From: Flavihumibacter profundi
GTDB taxonomy: Bacteria; Bacteroidota; Bacteroidia; Chitinophagales; Chitinophagaceae
Assembly: GCF_020076305.1 (NCBI RefSeq)
Contig: NZ_JAIQXE010000002.1
Coordinates: 434,001-498,000, forward strand
DNA length: 64,000 nucleotides
Direction: 5' to 3'
The notes under the pieces were generated by a model. It saw only the letters and a program-made list of their open reading frames with translations, had not been told where the DNA came from and ran no database searches. The stretch's first letter is position 1; each line of letters begins with the position of its first letter. The position numbers were made by a program, and so were the translations under genes. Below, piece by piece: positions 25,420 to 34,193 of the stretch.

Positions 25420-26574
25420 ATGTACACCGAAACACAGATCATAAAATCAGGTGCGCCGGCTTCAATAGCAGGCGCTTTGGATGGAACCGGCGAGCTGGTG
25501 ATCAATGTTGGTCCGCAGCACCCCGCCACCCATGGCGTATTACACCTGGTGATCACCTTAAACGGGGAGACCATCAGGAAAATAGAACCACACCTTGGTT
25601 ATATACACCGCTCCATTGAAAAAATGTGCGAGAGCCTCAGTTACCGGCAATTCATTTATGTGACCAGCCGCATGGACTACCTCTCTTCCCATATCAATAA
25701 CCACGCTTGTGCATTAACGGTAGAAAAAGGCCTGCAGCTGGAAATACCGCCAAGGGCGCAGGTCATCAGGGTTTTGATGGATGAGCTTACCCGTGTCGCC
25801 TCCCACGAATTATGGTGGGGAGCCATGGCGATGGACCTCGGGGCTTTCACCCCATTCTTCTACGCCTTCCGTGAAAGGGAAACGATTACCGATATTATGG
25901 AAGAGACCTGCGGCGCCAGGCTTACCATGAATTATATTTGTCCGGGTGGCGTGAACTATGATATCCATCCCAATTTCCAGCGCAGGGTTAAGGATTTCAT
26001 CCAACTTTTCAAATCCAAGATCCACGAATACGATGAACTGGTAACCGGCAATATTATTTTCCAGAACAGGATGAAAGGCGTTGGCACCTTATCCCGGGAA
26101 GACGCCATCTCTTTCGGTTGTACCGGGCCGGTAGCCCGCGGAAGCGGGGTGAGCTCCGATATCCGCAAGCTCTTCCCTTACGAAATCTATGACAAGCTCA
26201 ATTTTGAGGAAATCACGGAAACAGCCGGCGATTCATTTGCCCGCTACATGGTAAGGATAAGGGAGATGCACCAATCCATCAGCATTATTGAACAACTGAT
26301 CGACAATATCCCGGAAGGCGATTTCCAGGCCAAGACCAAAGCCGTTTTAAAATTGCCTAAAGGGGAGTTTTATTCGCGCGTTGAGACAGCCCGCGGTGAA
26401 TTGGGCGTGTATATCGTGAGTGAAGGCGGAACCACACCCTACCGGATCAAATTCAGGTCGCCGGGTTTTTCCAATTTGTCGGCACTGGACCATATGGCCA
26501 GGGGCAGCAAACTGGGCGACCTTGTAGCGATGATGGGAACGCTCGACCTCGTAATTCCGGACATAGACCGATAA
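25420..26574 (+). CDS. nuoD: NADH-quinone oxidoreductase subunit D
   Basis: A 384-residue subunit related to the [NiFe]-hydrogenase large subunit; with NuoB it forms the quinone-reduction site. Signature parts: QHPATHGVLHL with the conserved His, HLGYIHRSIEK, and the C-terminal DLVIPDIDR. All look intact. The next gene is nuoH after only 15 bases; the three genes usually placed between them in 14-subunit operons (nuoE, nuoF, nuoG) are missing. Confidence 0.97.
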   Translation: MYTETQIIKSGAPASIAGALDGTGELVINVGPQHPATHGVLHLVITLNGETIRKIEPHLGYIHRSIEKMCESLSYRQFIYVTSRMDYLSSHINNHACALTVEKGLQLEIPPRAQVIRVLMDELTRVASHELWWGAMAMDLGAFTPFFYAFRERETITDIMEETCGARLTMNYICPGGVNYDIHPNFQRRVKDFIQLFKSKIHEYDELVTGNIIFQNRMKGVGTLSREDAISFGCTGPVARGSGVSSDIRKLFPYEIYDKLNFEEITETAGDSFARYMVRIREMHQSISIIEQLIDNIPEGDFQAKTKAVLKLPKGEFYSRVETARGELGVYIVSEGGTTPYRIKFRSPGFSNLSALDHMARGSKLGDLVAMMGTLDLVIPDIDR

Positions 26575-26589
26575 ACAAAAAAACCAGCG

Positions 26590-27666
26590 ATGTTTAGCTT
26601 AGAAGGCCTTACAAATTCTTTACAGCAATGGCTGGCCGCAAATTTCAGCGCCGGCTGGGTACTGGTCATTGAAAGCATTATTGTGATCCTGCTGGCCATT
26701 GCCTTGTTTGCGGTACTCGGATTAATTCTCGTACTCATGGAAAGGAAAGTTGCCGCACACATGCAAATCAGGCTTGGACCAAACCGCGTTGGGCCCCAGG
26801 GTATGTTCCAGACTACTGCAGACACGCTTAAGCTGATCATGAAAGAGGGACTTACACCAGACGGTGCCGATAAATTCCTGTTTAACCTCGCACCATTCGT
26901 GGTGATGATTGTCGCCATGCTCTTACTGGCACCCATCGCCTTTGCAAAAAATTTCCAGATCTGGGATATTAATATCGGCGTCCTCTTTGTTTCGGCAGTT
27001 TCTTCCATTTCCGTCATTGGTATCCTGATGGCAGGATATTCCAGTAATAATAAATATTCATTGCTGGGCGCCATGCGCAGCGGCGCGCAGATTGTGAGTT
27101 ATGAATTGTCAGCCGGACTGTCCATTATTTCCATCGTGGTATTGACCGGCAGCCTGCAGCTTTCCGACATTGTGGCTTCCCAGCAAAACGGCTGGTGGTT
27201 GTTCAAAGGACATATCCCCGCACTCATTGCTTTCGTCATATTTATTATAGCCGTCACAGCGGAGACCAACCGCGCCCCTTTTGATATGGCCGAAGCGGAA
27301 TCTGAATTGACCGCAGGCTTCCATACCGAATATTCCGGGATGAAATTCGCGCTGTTTTTCCTGGCCGAGTATATCAATATTTTTATTGTTTGTGCCATTG
27401 GCGCAACCTTGTTCCTGGGCGGATGGATGCCCCTGCATTTCGGTAACCTGCAGGGTTTCAACCACCTCATGGACTATATTCCTTCTTCTATATGGTTTTT
27501 TGGCAAGGTCTTTTTCCTGATTTTCCTGATCATGTGGTTCCGGTGGACTTTCCCAAGATTACGTATTGACCAGTTGTTGAACCTGGAATGGAAATATCTT
27601 TTACCGATAAGTATGCTGAACCTGCTGGTGATTACCATTATGGCCATTATGGGTTGGCATTTCTAA
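26590..27666 (+). CDS. nuoH: NADH-quinone oxidoreductase subunit H
   Basis: A 358-residue membrane subunit with 8-9 TM helices that holds the quinone channel entrance. Conserved parts: MERKVAAHMQIRLGPNRVGP, ETNRAPFDMAEAESELTAGF (acidic loop E/D residues present) and FRWTFPRLRIDQLL. It should connect the quinone chamber to the proton-pumping arm. It directly follows nuoD and precedes nuoI by 17 bases. Confidence 0.97.
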   Translation: MFSLEGLTNSLQQWLAANFSAGWVLVIESIIVILLAIALFAVLGLILVLMERKVAAHMQIRLGPNRVGPQGMFQTTADTLKLIMKEGLTPDGADKFLFNLAPFVVMIVAMLLLAPIAFAKNFQIWDINIGVLFVSAVSSISVIGILMAGYSSNNKYSLLGAMRSGAQIVSYELSAGLSIISIVVLTGSLQLSDIVASQQNGWWLFKGHIPALIAFVIFIIAVTAETNRAPFDMAEAESELTAGFHTEYSGMKFALFFLAEYINIFIVCAIGATLFLGGWMPLHFGNLQGFNHLMDYIPSSIWFFGKVFFLIFLIMWFRWTFPRLRIDQLLNLEWKYLLPISMLNLLVITIMAIMGWHF

Positions 27667-27683
27667 TGTATTAATAAACGCAA

Positions 27684-28160
27684 ATGTTTATAAAAGACTA
27701 TATCTCGGATGTGTACAAGGCGGTCCGGTCATTACTGACCGGGATGAAAACGACCGGAAAGTATTTTATCCATCCCGGTGAAATCATCACGCAGCAATAT
27801 CCCGAAAACCGCGACCAGCTGCATCTCCCGGAAAGGTTCAGGGGTGAAGTGGTGATGATCCACGATGAAAACAATGAACACGCCTGCACAGGGTGTACGG
27901 CCTGTGAACTGGCCTGCCCGAATGCCACCATTAAGATCATTACCAAATTCGATATATCGCCGGAAGGGAAAAAGAAGAAAGCACTGGATACGTTTATTTA
28001 TCACCTTGAATTGTGCACCATGTGTAACCTATGTATACAGGCCTGCCCGACCGATGCCATTAAAATGGCGCAGAATTTTGAACATAGTGTGTATGACCGG
28101 AGTAAACTGACGAAAAAACTGAACCAACCCGGATCTAAAATAAAGGAGGGGGTAGAATGA
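27684..28160 (+). CDS. nuoI: NADH-quinone oxidoreductase subunit I
   Basis: A 158-residue ferredoxin-like subunit with two 4Fe-4S motifs: CTGCTACELACP and CTMCNLCIQACP (C-x2-C-x2-C-x3-C-P each). It passes electrons from the input module to N2 on NuoB. The N-terminal amphipathic part anchors it to the membrane arm. It overlaps nuoJ by 4 bases. In a complex lacking NuoEFG, NuoI is the likely docking point for a soluble donor such as ferredoxin. Confidence 0.96.
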   Translation: MFIKDYISDVYKAVRSLLTGMKTTGKYFIHPGEIITQQYPENRDQLHLPERFRGEVVMIHDENNEHACTGCTACELACPNATIKIITKFDISPEGKKKKALDTFIYHLELCTMCNLCIQACPTDAIKMAQNFEHSVYDRSKLTKKLNQPGSKIKEGVE

Positions 28161-28690
28161 ACGCATCAGCAATTGCTTTTTACGCTATTTCAGCTTTTAT
28201 CCTGGGTGCAGGAATATTGGCTGTTACCACCAGGAAGATATTCCGCTCTGCCATCTGGTTGTTGTTTTCACTGATAGGCATAGCTGCTTTATACTTCTGG
28301 ATGCAGGTAGAGTTCATCGCCGCATTGCAGATCATTGTCTATGTAGGCGGCATTGTTGTATTAATCATCTTTTCCATTTTCCTTACCCAGAGCTCGGGTG
28401 AAAAAATGAAGGCCCCAACGGCCAAACGAAATATTTTCGCGATCCTGGCCGCATTATTCGGCTTTGCGTTTTCTGCTAACCTGATCCGCGAATACGGCTT
28501 CCCCGCAACAGCAGCACAGCCTTTTGAAGTGAAGGTTTCTGATATCGGTGAAAGGATGCTCAGCCTTTCGGACTACGGCTATGTGTTGCCGTTTGAACTG
28601 GTGAGTGTTTTGCTGCTGGCCGCAATGATTGGCTGTATTGTGATCGCAATGAAACAAACAGTACCTGTAAAAAAGGAGGAAACAATATGA
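28157..28690 (+). CDS. nuoJ: NADH-quinone oxidoreductase subunit J
   Basis: A 177-residue membrane subunit with five TM helices; the third contains the family segment IVYVGGIVVLIIF with the pi-bulge helix. It takes part in coupling quinone reduction to proton pumping. It starts in an ATGA overlap with nuoI and ends in an overlap with nuoK. Confidence 0.95.
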   Translation: MNASAIAFYAISAFILGAGILAVTTRKIFRSAIWLLFSLIGIAALYFWMQVEFIAALQIIVYVGGIVVLIIFSIFLTQSSGEKMKAPTAKRNIFAILAALFGFAFSANLIREYGFPATAAQPFEVKVSDIGERMLSLSDYGYVLPFELVSVLLLAAMIGCIVIAMKQTVPVKKEETI

Positions 28691-29001
28691 ACAGCATTCC
28701 ATTGACGCATATCCTGTTTGTCAGTACCGCCCTGTTTTTTATTGGCATGTATGGCTTGTTCACCAGGCGTAACATGATCACCATGCTGATGTCAGTCGAA
28801 TTGTTACTGAACAGTGTCAATATCAATTTTGTAGCCTTCAATAAATACCTCTACCCGGGAAACCTGGAAGGGATATTCTTTACGATGTTCATCATTACCA
28901 TTGCTGCTGCAGAAGCTGCTGTGGCTATTGCCATCATCATTAACCTCTACAGGAGCCATCAGTCTATTGACGTGGAAGACGCTACCGATATGAAATATTA
29001 A
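28687..29001 (+). CDS. nuoK: NADH-quinone oxidoreductase subunit K
   Basis: A 104-residue membrane subunit with three TM helices; the conserved buried Glu residues appear in MSVELLLNSVNINF and TIAAAEAAVAIAI. It is the MrpC-like channel subunit next to NuoN. It overlaps nuoJ by 4 bases and precedes nuoL by 5. Confidence 0.96.
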   Translation: MNSIPLTHILFVSTALFFIGMYGLFTRRNMITMLMSVELLLNSVNINFVAFNKYLYPGNLEGIFFTMFIITIAAAEAAVAIAIIINLYRSHQSIDVEDATDMKY

Positions 29002-29006
29002 AGTCT

Positions 29007-30935
29007 ATGCTAAACGTTGCCTATATAGCCGCTATCCCGCTTCTGCCACTGGCCTGTTTTGTGGTATTGGGATTGTTCGGTAAAGAATATTTCAGCAGTT
29101 CAGCCGGATTCCTTGGAACGGTTGCACTGGCAGGTTCTGCTGTCTTGTCCCTGCAGGTTGCCTGGCAGTATTTTTTTGTGGAAGGGAAAGTGAATGGTAT
29201 TTACCAGCAGTTGACACCCCTGAAACTGACCTGGTTATCATTCAGCCCGTCCCTGTCTATTGACCTTGGAATTATCCTGGATCCCATATCGGTGATGATG
29301 ATCGTGATCGTGAGTTTTGTTTCCCTGATGGTGCACATCTTCAGTTTGTGGTATATGAAGGGGGAAGAACGTTTTGCTACCTATTACGCCTTCCTTTCAC
29401 TGTTTACGTTCTCCATGCTGGGACTGGTTCTTTCCGCTAACTTATTCCAGATCTATATTTTCTGGGAGCTTGTAGGCGTCTCCTCTTTTTTACTGATCGG
29501 CTATTATTACCAGAAACCATCCGCGGTGGCTGCTGCAAAAAAAGCATTTATCGTTACACGGTTTGCTGATTTTGGTTTCCTGGTCGGCATCCTCGTCCTG
29601 GCTTTTTACAGCAATACCCTTGATTTCGGGACATTGATCGCCAGGTTGACAGACGCGTCATCCGCTCCATCCCAGGCCATTCATACAGCCTCATTTTTAG
29701 GGATTTCCGCACTCACCTGGGCATTGGCGCTTGTATTTACCGGCGGTGCGGGTAAGTCGGCCATGTTCCCCCTGCATATCTGGTTGCCCGACGCGATGGA
29801 AGGCCCTACACCCGTTTCGGCCCTCATCCATGCCGCTACCATGGTAGTGGCCGGTGTTTCCCTCGTGGCCCGGTTATTTCCTTTATTCAGCCTTGACCCT
29901 GCAGTACTTACCCTAATCCGTTATACAGGGATAATTTCAGCCTGTATAGCCGCAATCATTGCCTGCACCCAAACCGATATTAAAAGGGTGCTCGCTTTTT
30001 CCACCATGTCGCAGATCGGGTATATGATGTTTGCGCTGGGCCTCTCACCGGAGGGCGGCGATAACAGCCTTGGTTATATGGGTTCCATGTTCCACCTCTT
30101 TACCCATGCTTTCTTTAAATCATTGTTATTCCTTTGCGCCGGCGCTATTATTCATTTCGTACACAGCAATGATTTACGCGATATGGGCGGACTCAGGAAA
30201 TTAATGCCAATTACCCATATAACTTTTTTAGTTGCCTGCCTGGCCATTGCCGGTATTCCGCCCTTTGCGGGCTTCTTCAGTAAGGAGGAAATCTTAATGG
30301 CAGCCTCCGAATCCAATAAGGCAATCTATTTACTGGCACCTGTTATAGGGGGGCTTACGGCTTTTTATATGTTCCGCTTATACTTTTCCATTTTCTGGAG
30401 TAAGGCTGCTGTTCAGGAGAACCACCATGGGGAAGGAAACATCTGGATGAAAATCCCGCTCCTGATTTTGGCTGCCTGTTCCTTGCTGGCCGGGCTATTG
30501 CCATTTTCTGAATTTATCACCGCAAATGGCCGTCCCCTCGAAACGCATATCAATTTGGGTTTTTCCGTGGTACCGGTATTACTGGCTGTTACAGGCATTG
30601 CGCTTGCTGCATGGCTATACAAAACAGCCAATGATAAACCGGCTAAACTGGCAACATCCCTTGGTGGCTTTTACCAGGCCGCCTATAAAAAATTCTATAT
30701 CGATGAGCTATACCTGTTCATCACCAAAAAAATACTTTTTAACCTGGTAGGCCGGCCGGCTGCCTGGTTCGACCGGAATATTGTGGATGGTACCATGAAC
30801 CTGCTGGCTTCAACCACTGCAGCCATTTCGGACCTGGTCAAAGGCTGGCAGTCCGGCCAGGTGCAACGGTATGCTATCTATTTTTTCGGTGGCATCTTTA
30901 CGCTGGGTGTAATATTCATTTACCTGTGGAAATAA
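29007..30935 (+). CDS. nuoL: NADH-quinone oxidoreductase subunit L
   Basis: A 642-residue antiporter-like subunit at the distal end of the membrane arm, with about 16 TM helices. Family parts: FWELVGVSSFLLIGYYY (key Glu), HIWLPDAMEGPTPVSALIHAATMV and the discontinuous-helix HAFFKSLLFL. The C-terminal region provides the long lateral helix. Complete and of normal length. Confidence 0.96.
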   Translation: MLNVAYIAAIPLLPLACFVVLGLFGKEYFSSSAGFLGTVALAGSAVLSLQVAWQYFFVEGKVNGIYQQLTPLKLTWLSFSPSLSIDLGIILDPISVMMIVIVSFVSLMVHIFSLWYMKGEERFATYYAFLSLFTFSMLGLVLSANLFQIYIFWELVGVSSFLLIGYYYQKPSAVAAAKKAFIVTRFADFGFLVGILVLAFYSNTLDFGTLIARLTDASSAPSQAIHTASFLGISALTWALALVFTGGAGKSAMFPLHIWLPDAMEGPTPVSALIHAATMVVAGVSLVARLFPLFSLDPAVLTLIRYTGIISACIAAIIACTQTDIKRVLAFSTMSQIGYMMFALGLSPEGGDNSLGYMGSMFHLFTHAFFKSLLFLCAGAIIHFVHSNDLRDMGGLRKLMPITHITFLVACLAIAGIPPFAGFFSKEEILMAASESNKAIYLLAPVIGGLTAFYMFRLYFSIFWSKAAVQENHHGEGNIWMKIPLLILAACSLLAGLLPFSEFITANGRPLETHINLGFSVVPVLLAVTGIALAAWLYKTANDKPAKLATSLGGFYQAAYKKFYIDELYLFITKKILFNLVGRPAAWFDRNIVDGTMNLLASTTAAISDLVKGWQSGQVQRYAIYFFGGIFTLGVIFIYLWK

Positions 30936-30945
30936 ATTATAACAA

Positions 30946-32433
30946 ATGAACCTCAACCTGCTCATATTAGTACCGATGCTTACTGCCATTGGTATCTTGT
31001 TTTGTAAGGGACTGAAACAGGTGCGGGCCCTTTCCCTGGTGGGTGCACTGGTTCAGTTGGCGCTTGCCTTTAACCTGCTGGTGAAGTATCTCCAGGAAAG
31101 GGCCGCCGGCAATAACGCGGCCATGTTATTTGACTATAAGCAGGCCTGGTTCACCGCCCTGAATATCAATTACCATATTGGTGTGGATGGCATTTCCATT
31201 GCCATGATCCTCTTAACCGCATTTGTTGTAGTGGCTGGTGTACTGGTGTCCTGGACCATGGAAACCCTGAACCGCGAGTTTTTCTTCCTCCTGGTCTTCC
31301 TTAGCCTGGGTGCCTATGGATTCTTTATTTCCCTGGACCTCTTTACCCTTTTCTTTTTCCTGGAATTGTCAGTAATCCCGAAATTCCTGCTGATCGGCAT
31401 CTGGGGAAGCGGCAAGAAAGAATACAGCGGTATGAAACTGGCCCTGATGTTAATGGGCGGGTCGGCATTGCTTTTTGTCGGACTGGTTGGACTTTATTTC
31501 AACACCGCGACTAATGGTGGCAGTTATACCTTTGACCTCCTGGAAATTGCAGCAAGGAAAATCCCTGTGCATGCCCAGATGATCTTCTTCCCGTTTGCAT
31601 TTCTCGGCTTCGGCATCTTCACAGCGATATTTCCTTTTCATACCTGGGTGCCCGATGGCCATGCTTCCGCACCTACTGCGGCTTCTATGTTCCTGGCAGG
31701 TATTTCCATGAAACTGGGTGGTTATGGCTGCCTGCGCGTGGCAACATTCCTGATGCCCGACGGCGCCGCTGCATATTCCTGGATCATCATCCTGCTGGCC
31801 ACTATCGCAATTATCTACGGGGCATTCGCGACCATGATGCAGACTGACCTGAAATATATTAATGCGTATTCTTCGGTTAGCCATTGTGGTTTTGTATTGC
31901 TGGGCATTGGCATGCTCACGCAAACATCGGTTACCGGTGCAGTGTTACAAATGGTTTCGCATGGACTGATGACTGCCCTTTTCTTCGCGGTTATTGGCAT
32001 GGTCTATAGCAGGACACATACCCGCCAGGTTGCCCAGTTGGGTGGATTATTAAAAGTGATGCCCTTCATCTCTTCTGTTTTTGTTATTGCGGGCCTGTGT
32101 TCACTCGGCTTGCCGGGCTTCAGTGGCTTTGTGGCAGAAATGACTGTCTTTATGGGATCCTGGCAAAACCCCGATCCCTGGTACCGATTCGCCACCATCC
32201 TGGCCTGCGCATCAATTGTAGTAACTGCAGTGTATATACTCAGGGCAACCGGCCAGACTGTTATGGGACCCATCACGGCAGCTCACCAGGAATTGGGCGA
32301 TGCGGGCTGGAATGAAAAAATGGCTGCTGTCTTACTGGTCGCCGGCATTTTAGTAATTGGCGTTATGCCTTTCTGGCTCAATGACCTCGTTCAGCCGGGA
32401 ACCACATTGATCATGACAAAATTCTTACGGTAA
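30946..32433 (+). CDS. nuoM: NADH-quinone oxidoreductase subunit M
   Basis: A 495-residue antiporter-like subunit with about 14 TM helices: FFFLELSVIPKFLLIGIWG (key Glu), FHTWVPDGHASAPTAASMFL and SVSHCGFVLLGI. It is the middle proton channel of the membrane arm. It starts 10 bases after nuoL. Confidence 0.96.
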   Translation: MNLNLLILVPMLTAIGILFCKGLKQVRALSLVGALVQLALAFNLLVKYLQERAAGNNAAMLFDYKQAWFTALNINYHIGVDGISIAMILLTAFVVVAGVLVSWTMETLNREFFFLLVFLSLGAYGFFISLDLFTLFFFLELSVIPKFLLIGIWGSGKKEYSGMKLALMLMGGSALLFVGLVGLYFNTATNGGSYTFDLLEIAARKIPVHAQMIFFPFAFLGFGIFTAIFPFHTWVPDGHASAPTAASMFLAGISMKLGGYGCLRVATFLMPDGAAAYSWIIILLATIAIIYGAFATMMQTDLKYINAYSSVSHCGFVLLGIGMLTQTSVTGAVLQMVSHGLMTALFFAVIGMVYSRTHTRQVAQLGGLLKVMPFISSVFVIAGLCSLGLPGFSGFVAEMTVFMGSWQNPDPWYRFATILACASIVVTAVYILRATGQTVMGPITAAHQELGDAGWNEKMAAVLLVAGILVIGVMPFWLNDLVQPGTTLIMTKFLR

Positions 32434-32449
32434 CACCTAACCCTATACG

Positions 32450-33856
32450 ATGAACGATCTATTTATAATATTGAAACAGGAGCTCCTGCTCACGATCATC
32501 ATCTTTGTGTTGCTGACACTGAAGGTCGGTAAAGAGATGGGCAATGCCCGGTTATTGAACCTGGTGAACTTCCTGTTGGTGGTGAATTTCCTTGCAGGTT
32601 TCTTTTTCCCGCAGGATGGCATCCTCTTTAATGAAATGTACCATACCAATGCTTTGGTCATCCTGGAGAAAAATATCCTGAACCTCGGCACCCTCATCAT
32701 TTCCCTGCAATCTTATGCCTGGCTTAAAGACCACCAGCATGTATCAGAGTTTTATATTCTTTTGCTGAGCACCCTGCTGGGTATGTTCTTCATGATTTCT
32801 TCCGGTAATTTATTGATGTTCTACCTGGGACTGGAACTTTCTACGATTCCGCTGGCTGCCATTGCGAATTTCGACCTGGGAAAAAGAAAATCGTCCGAAG
32901 CGGCCATGAAACTGATCATCTCTTCGGCTTTTTCATCGGGACTATTGTTATTCGGTATCTCCCTGATTTACGGCACTACGGGTACCGTCGGCTTTGCAGG
33001 TATCACGACACATATCAGCGGTAATCCGTTGCAGGTATTCGCTTTCATTCTGTTACTGGCGGGATTTGGTTTCAAGATATCTGCCGTCCCTTTTCACCTC
33101 TGGACCGCCGATGTATATGAAGGGTCGCCCGTTGCTGTTACCTCATACCTTTCCGTGATTTCAAAAGCCGCAGTCTTATTTGTTTTTGTTTCTGTGCTGT
33201 ATACTGTTTTCAAACCTTTGGCTGATAGCTGGTATTATATGGTTTCCCTGCTGGCAGTTGTATCCATTACTGTAGGTAATTTATTCGCCATACGGCAGGA
33301 GAACTTCAAACGGTTCCTGGCTTTCTCTTCCATTGCGCAAGTGGGATTTATCCTGGTGGCGATTACCGGGTCTTCTGCTGCAGGCAGTACCGCAGTAGTT
33401 TATTTTGTGTTGATTTATGTCTTCTCCAACCTGGCCGCATTCGGTGTAATATCATTGGTAAGTGCAACTACAGGCAGGGAAAGTATCAGCGATTATAAAG
33501 GTTTCTACAAAACAAACCCGGTTTTATCCTGGGTGATGGCGATCGGGCTTTTCTCGCTTGCAGGCGTACCGCCAACAGCAGGATTTTTCGGTAAATTTTT
33601 CCTGCTCATTGCAGGTGCAGGGAAGGGCAATTATATACTGGTTACTATTGCAGCGATGAATATGATCATCTCTTTGTATTATTACCTGCGGGTGATCAAG
33701 GCAATTTTCATGGATAGCAATGAGCAGCCGATCCAACCGGTTGTTATTCCGGCTTATCCAAAACTGGCCTTCCTGATTTGTATCGCAGGCATTGTTTCCA
33801 TTGGTTTTGTAAGGTTTGTGTATGACTATATCCAATCATTGAGTATCGGATTTTAA
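32450..33856 (+). CDS. nuoN: NADH-quinone oxidoreductase subunit N
   Basis: A 468-residue antiporter-like subunit with about 14 TM helices: FYLGLELSTIPLAAIAN (key Glu), FHLWTADVYEGSPVAVTSYL and AGVPPTAGFFGKFFL. It is the proximal proton channel and the last complex I gene. A small unknown gene follows after 10 bases and is probably on the same transcript. Confidence 0.96.
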   Translation: MNDLFIILKQELLLTIIIFVLLTLKVGKEMGNARLLNLVNFLLVVNFLAGFFFPQDGILFNEMYHTNALVILEKNILNLGTLIISLQSYAWLKDHQHVSEFYILLLSTLLGMFFMISSGNLLMFYLGLELSTIPLAAIANFDLGKRKSSEAAMKLIISSAFSSGLLLFGISLIYGTTGTVGFAGITTHISGNPLQVFAFILLLAGFGFKISAVPFHLWTADVYEGSPVAVTSYLSVISKAAVLFVFVSVLYTVFKPLADSWYYMVSLLAVVSITVGNLFAIRQENFKRFLAFSSIAQVGFILVAITGSSAAGSTAVVYFVLIYVFSNLAAFGVISLVSATTGRESISDYKGFYKTNPVLSWVMAIGLFSLAGVPPTAGFFGKFFLLIAGAGKGNYILVTIAAMNMIISLYYYLRVIKAIFMDSNEQPIQPVVIPAYPKLAFLICIAGIVSIGFVRFVYDYIQSLSIGF

Positions 33857-33866
33857 AAAGAACGGT

Positions 33867-34193
33867 ATGGCGATCAATAAAAATCATGAGTTTGAAGACC
33901 TGGAAGGCGTTAAATGTGCTATCGTTGAACGTAAAGCTTCTGCGGAGAGGCTGGCTTTCCTTAAACCCCTGCTCGAAGCCAATAATTTTACCGTGATTGC
34001 GGTGCCCACTGAAGATACGTTCACGATTGGGGTTACCGATGTGATGTTCAATCCCGTTAATGCCATTTTTGGCCGCCTGCTAAAAACGGAAAGCGGCCAG
34101 GTTGTAAGCCTTGCTTATTGGAAGCAGCAACAGCAGGAACCTGTTGATGGTGAACCTATTCCTTATTTTGCCCGGAATGCCTCTTGTGATTGA
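33867..34193 (+). CDS. Unknown small protein following nuoN
   Basis: A 108-residue soluble protein with an alternating beta-alpha pattern (FTVIAVPTEDTFTIGVTDVMF). No cofactor or membrane motif is seen and no family was recognised. The 10-base gap to nuoN suggests co-transcription with complex I. Its last 31 bases overlap the convergent ABC transporter gene. Confidence 0.65.
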   Translation: MAINKNHEFEDLEGVKCAIVERKASAERLAFLKPLLEANNFTVIAVPTEDTFTIGVTDVMFNPVNAIFGRLLKTESGQVVSLAYWKQQQQEPVDGEPIPYFARNASCD

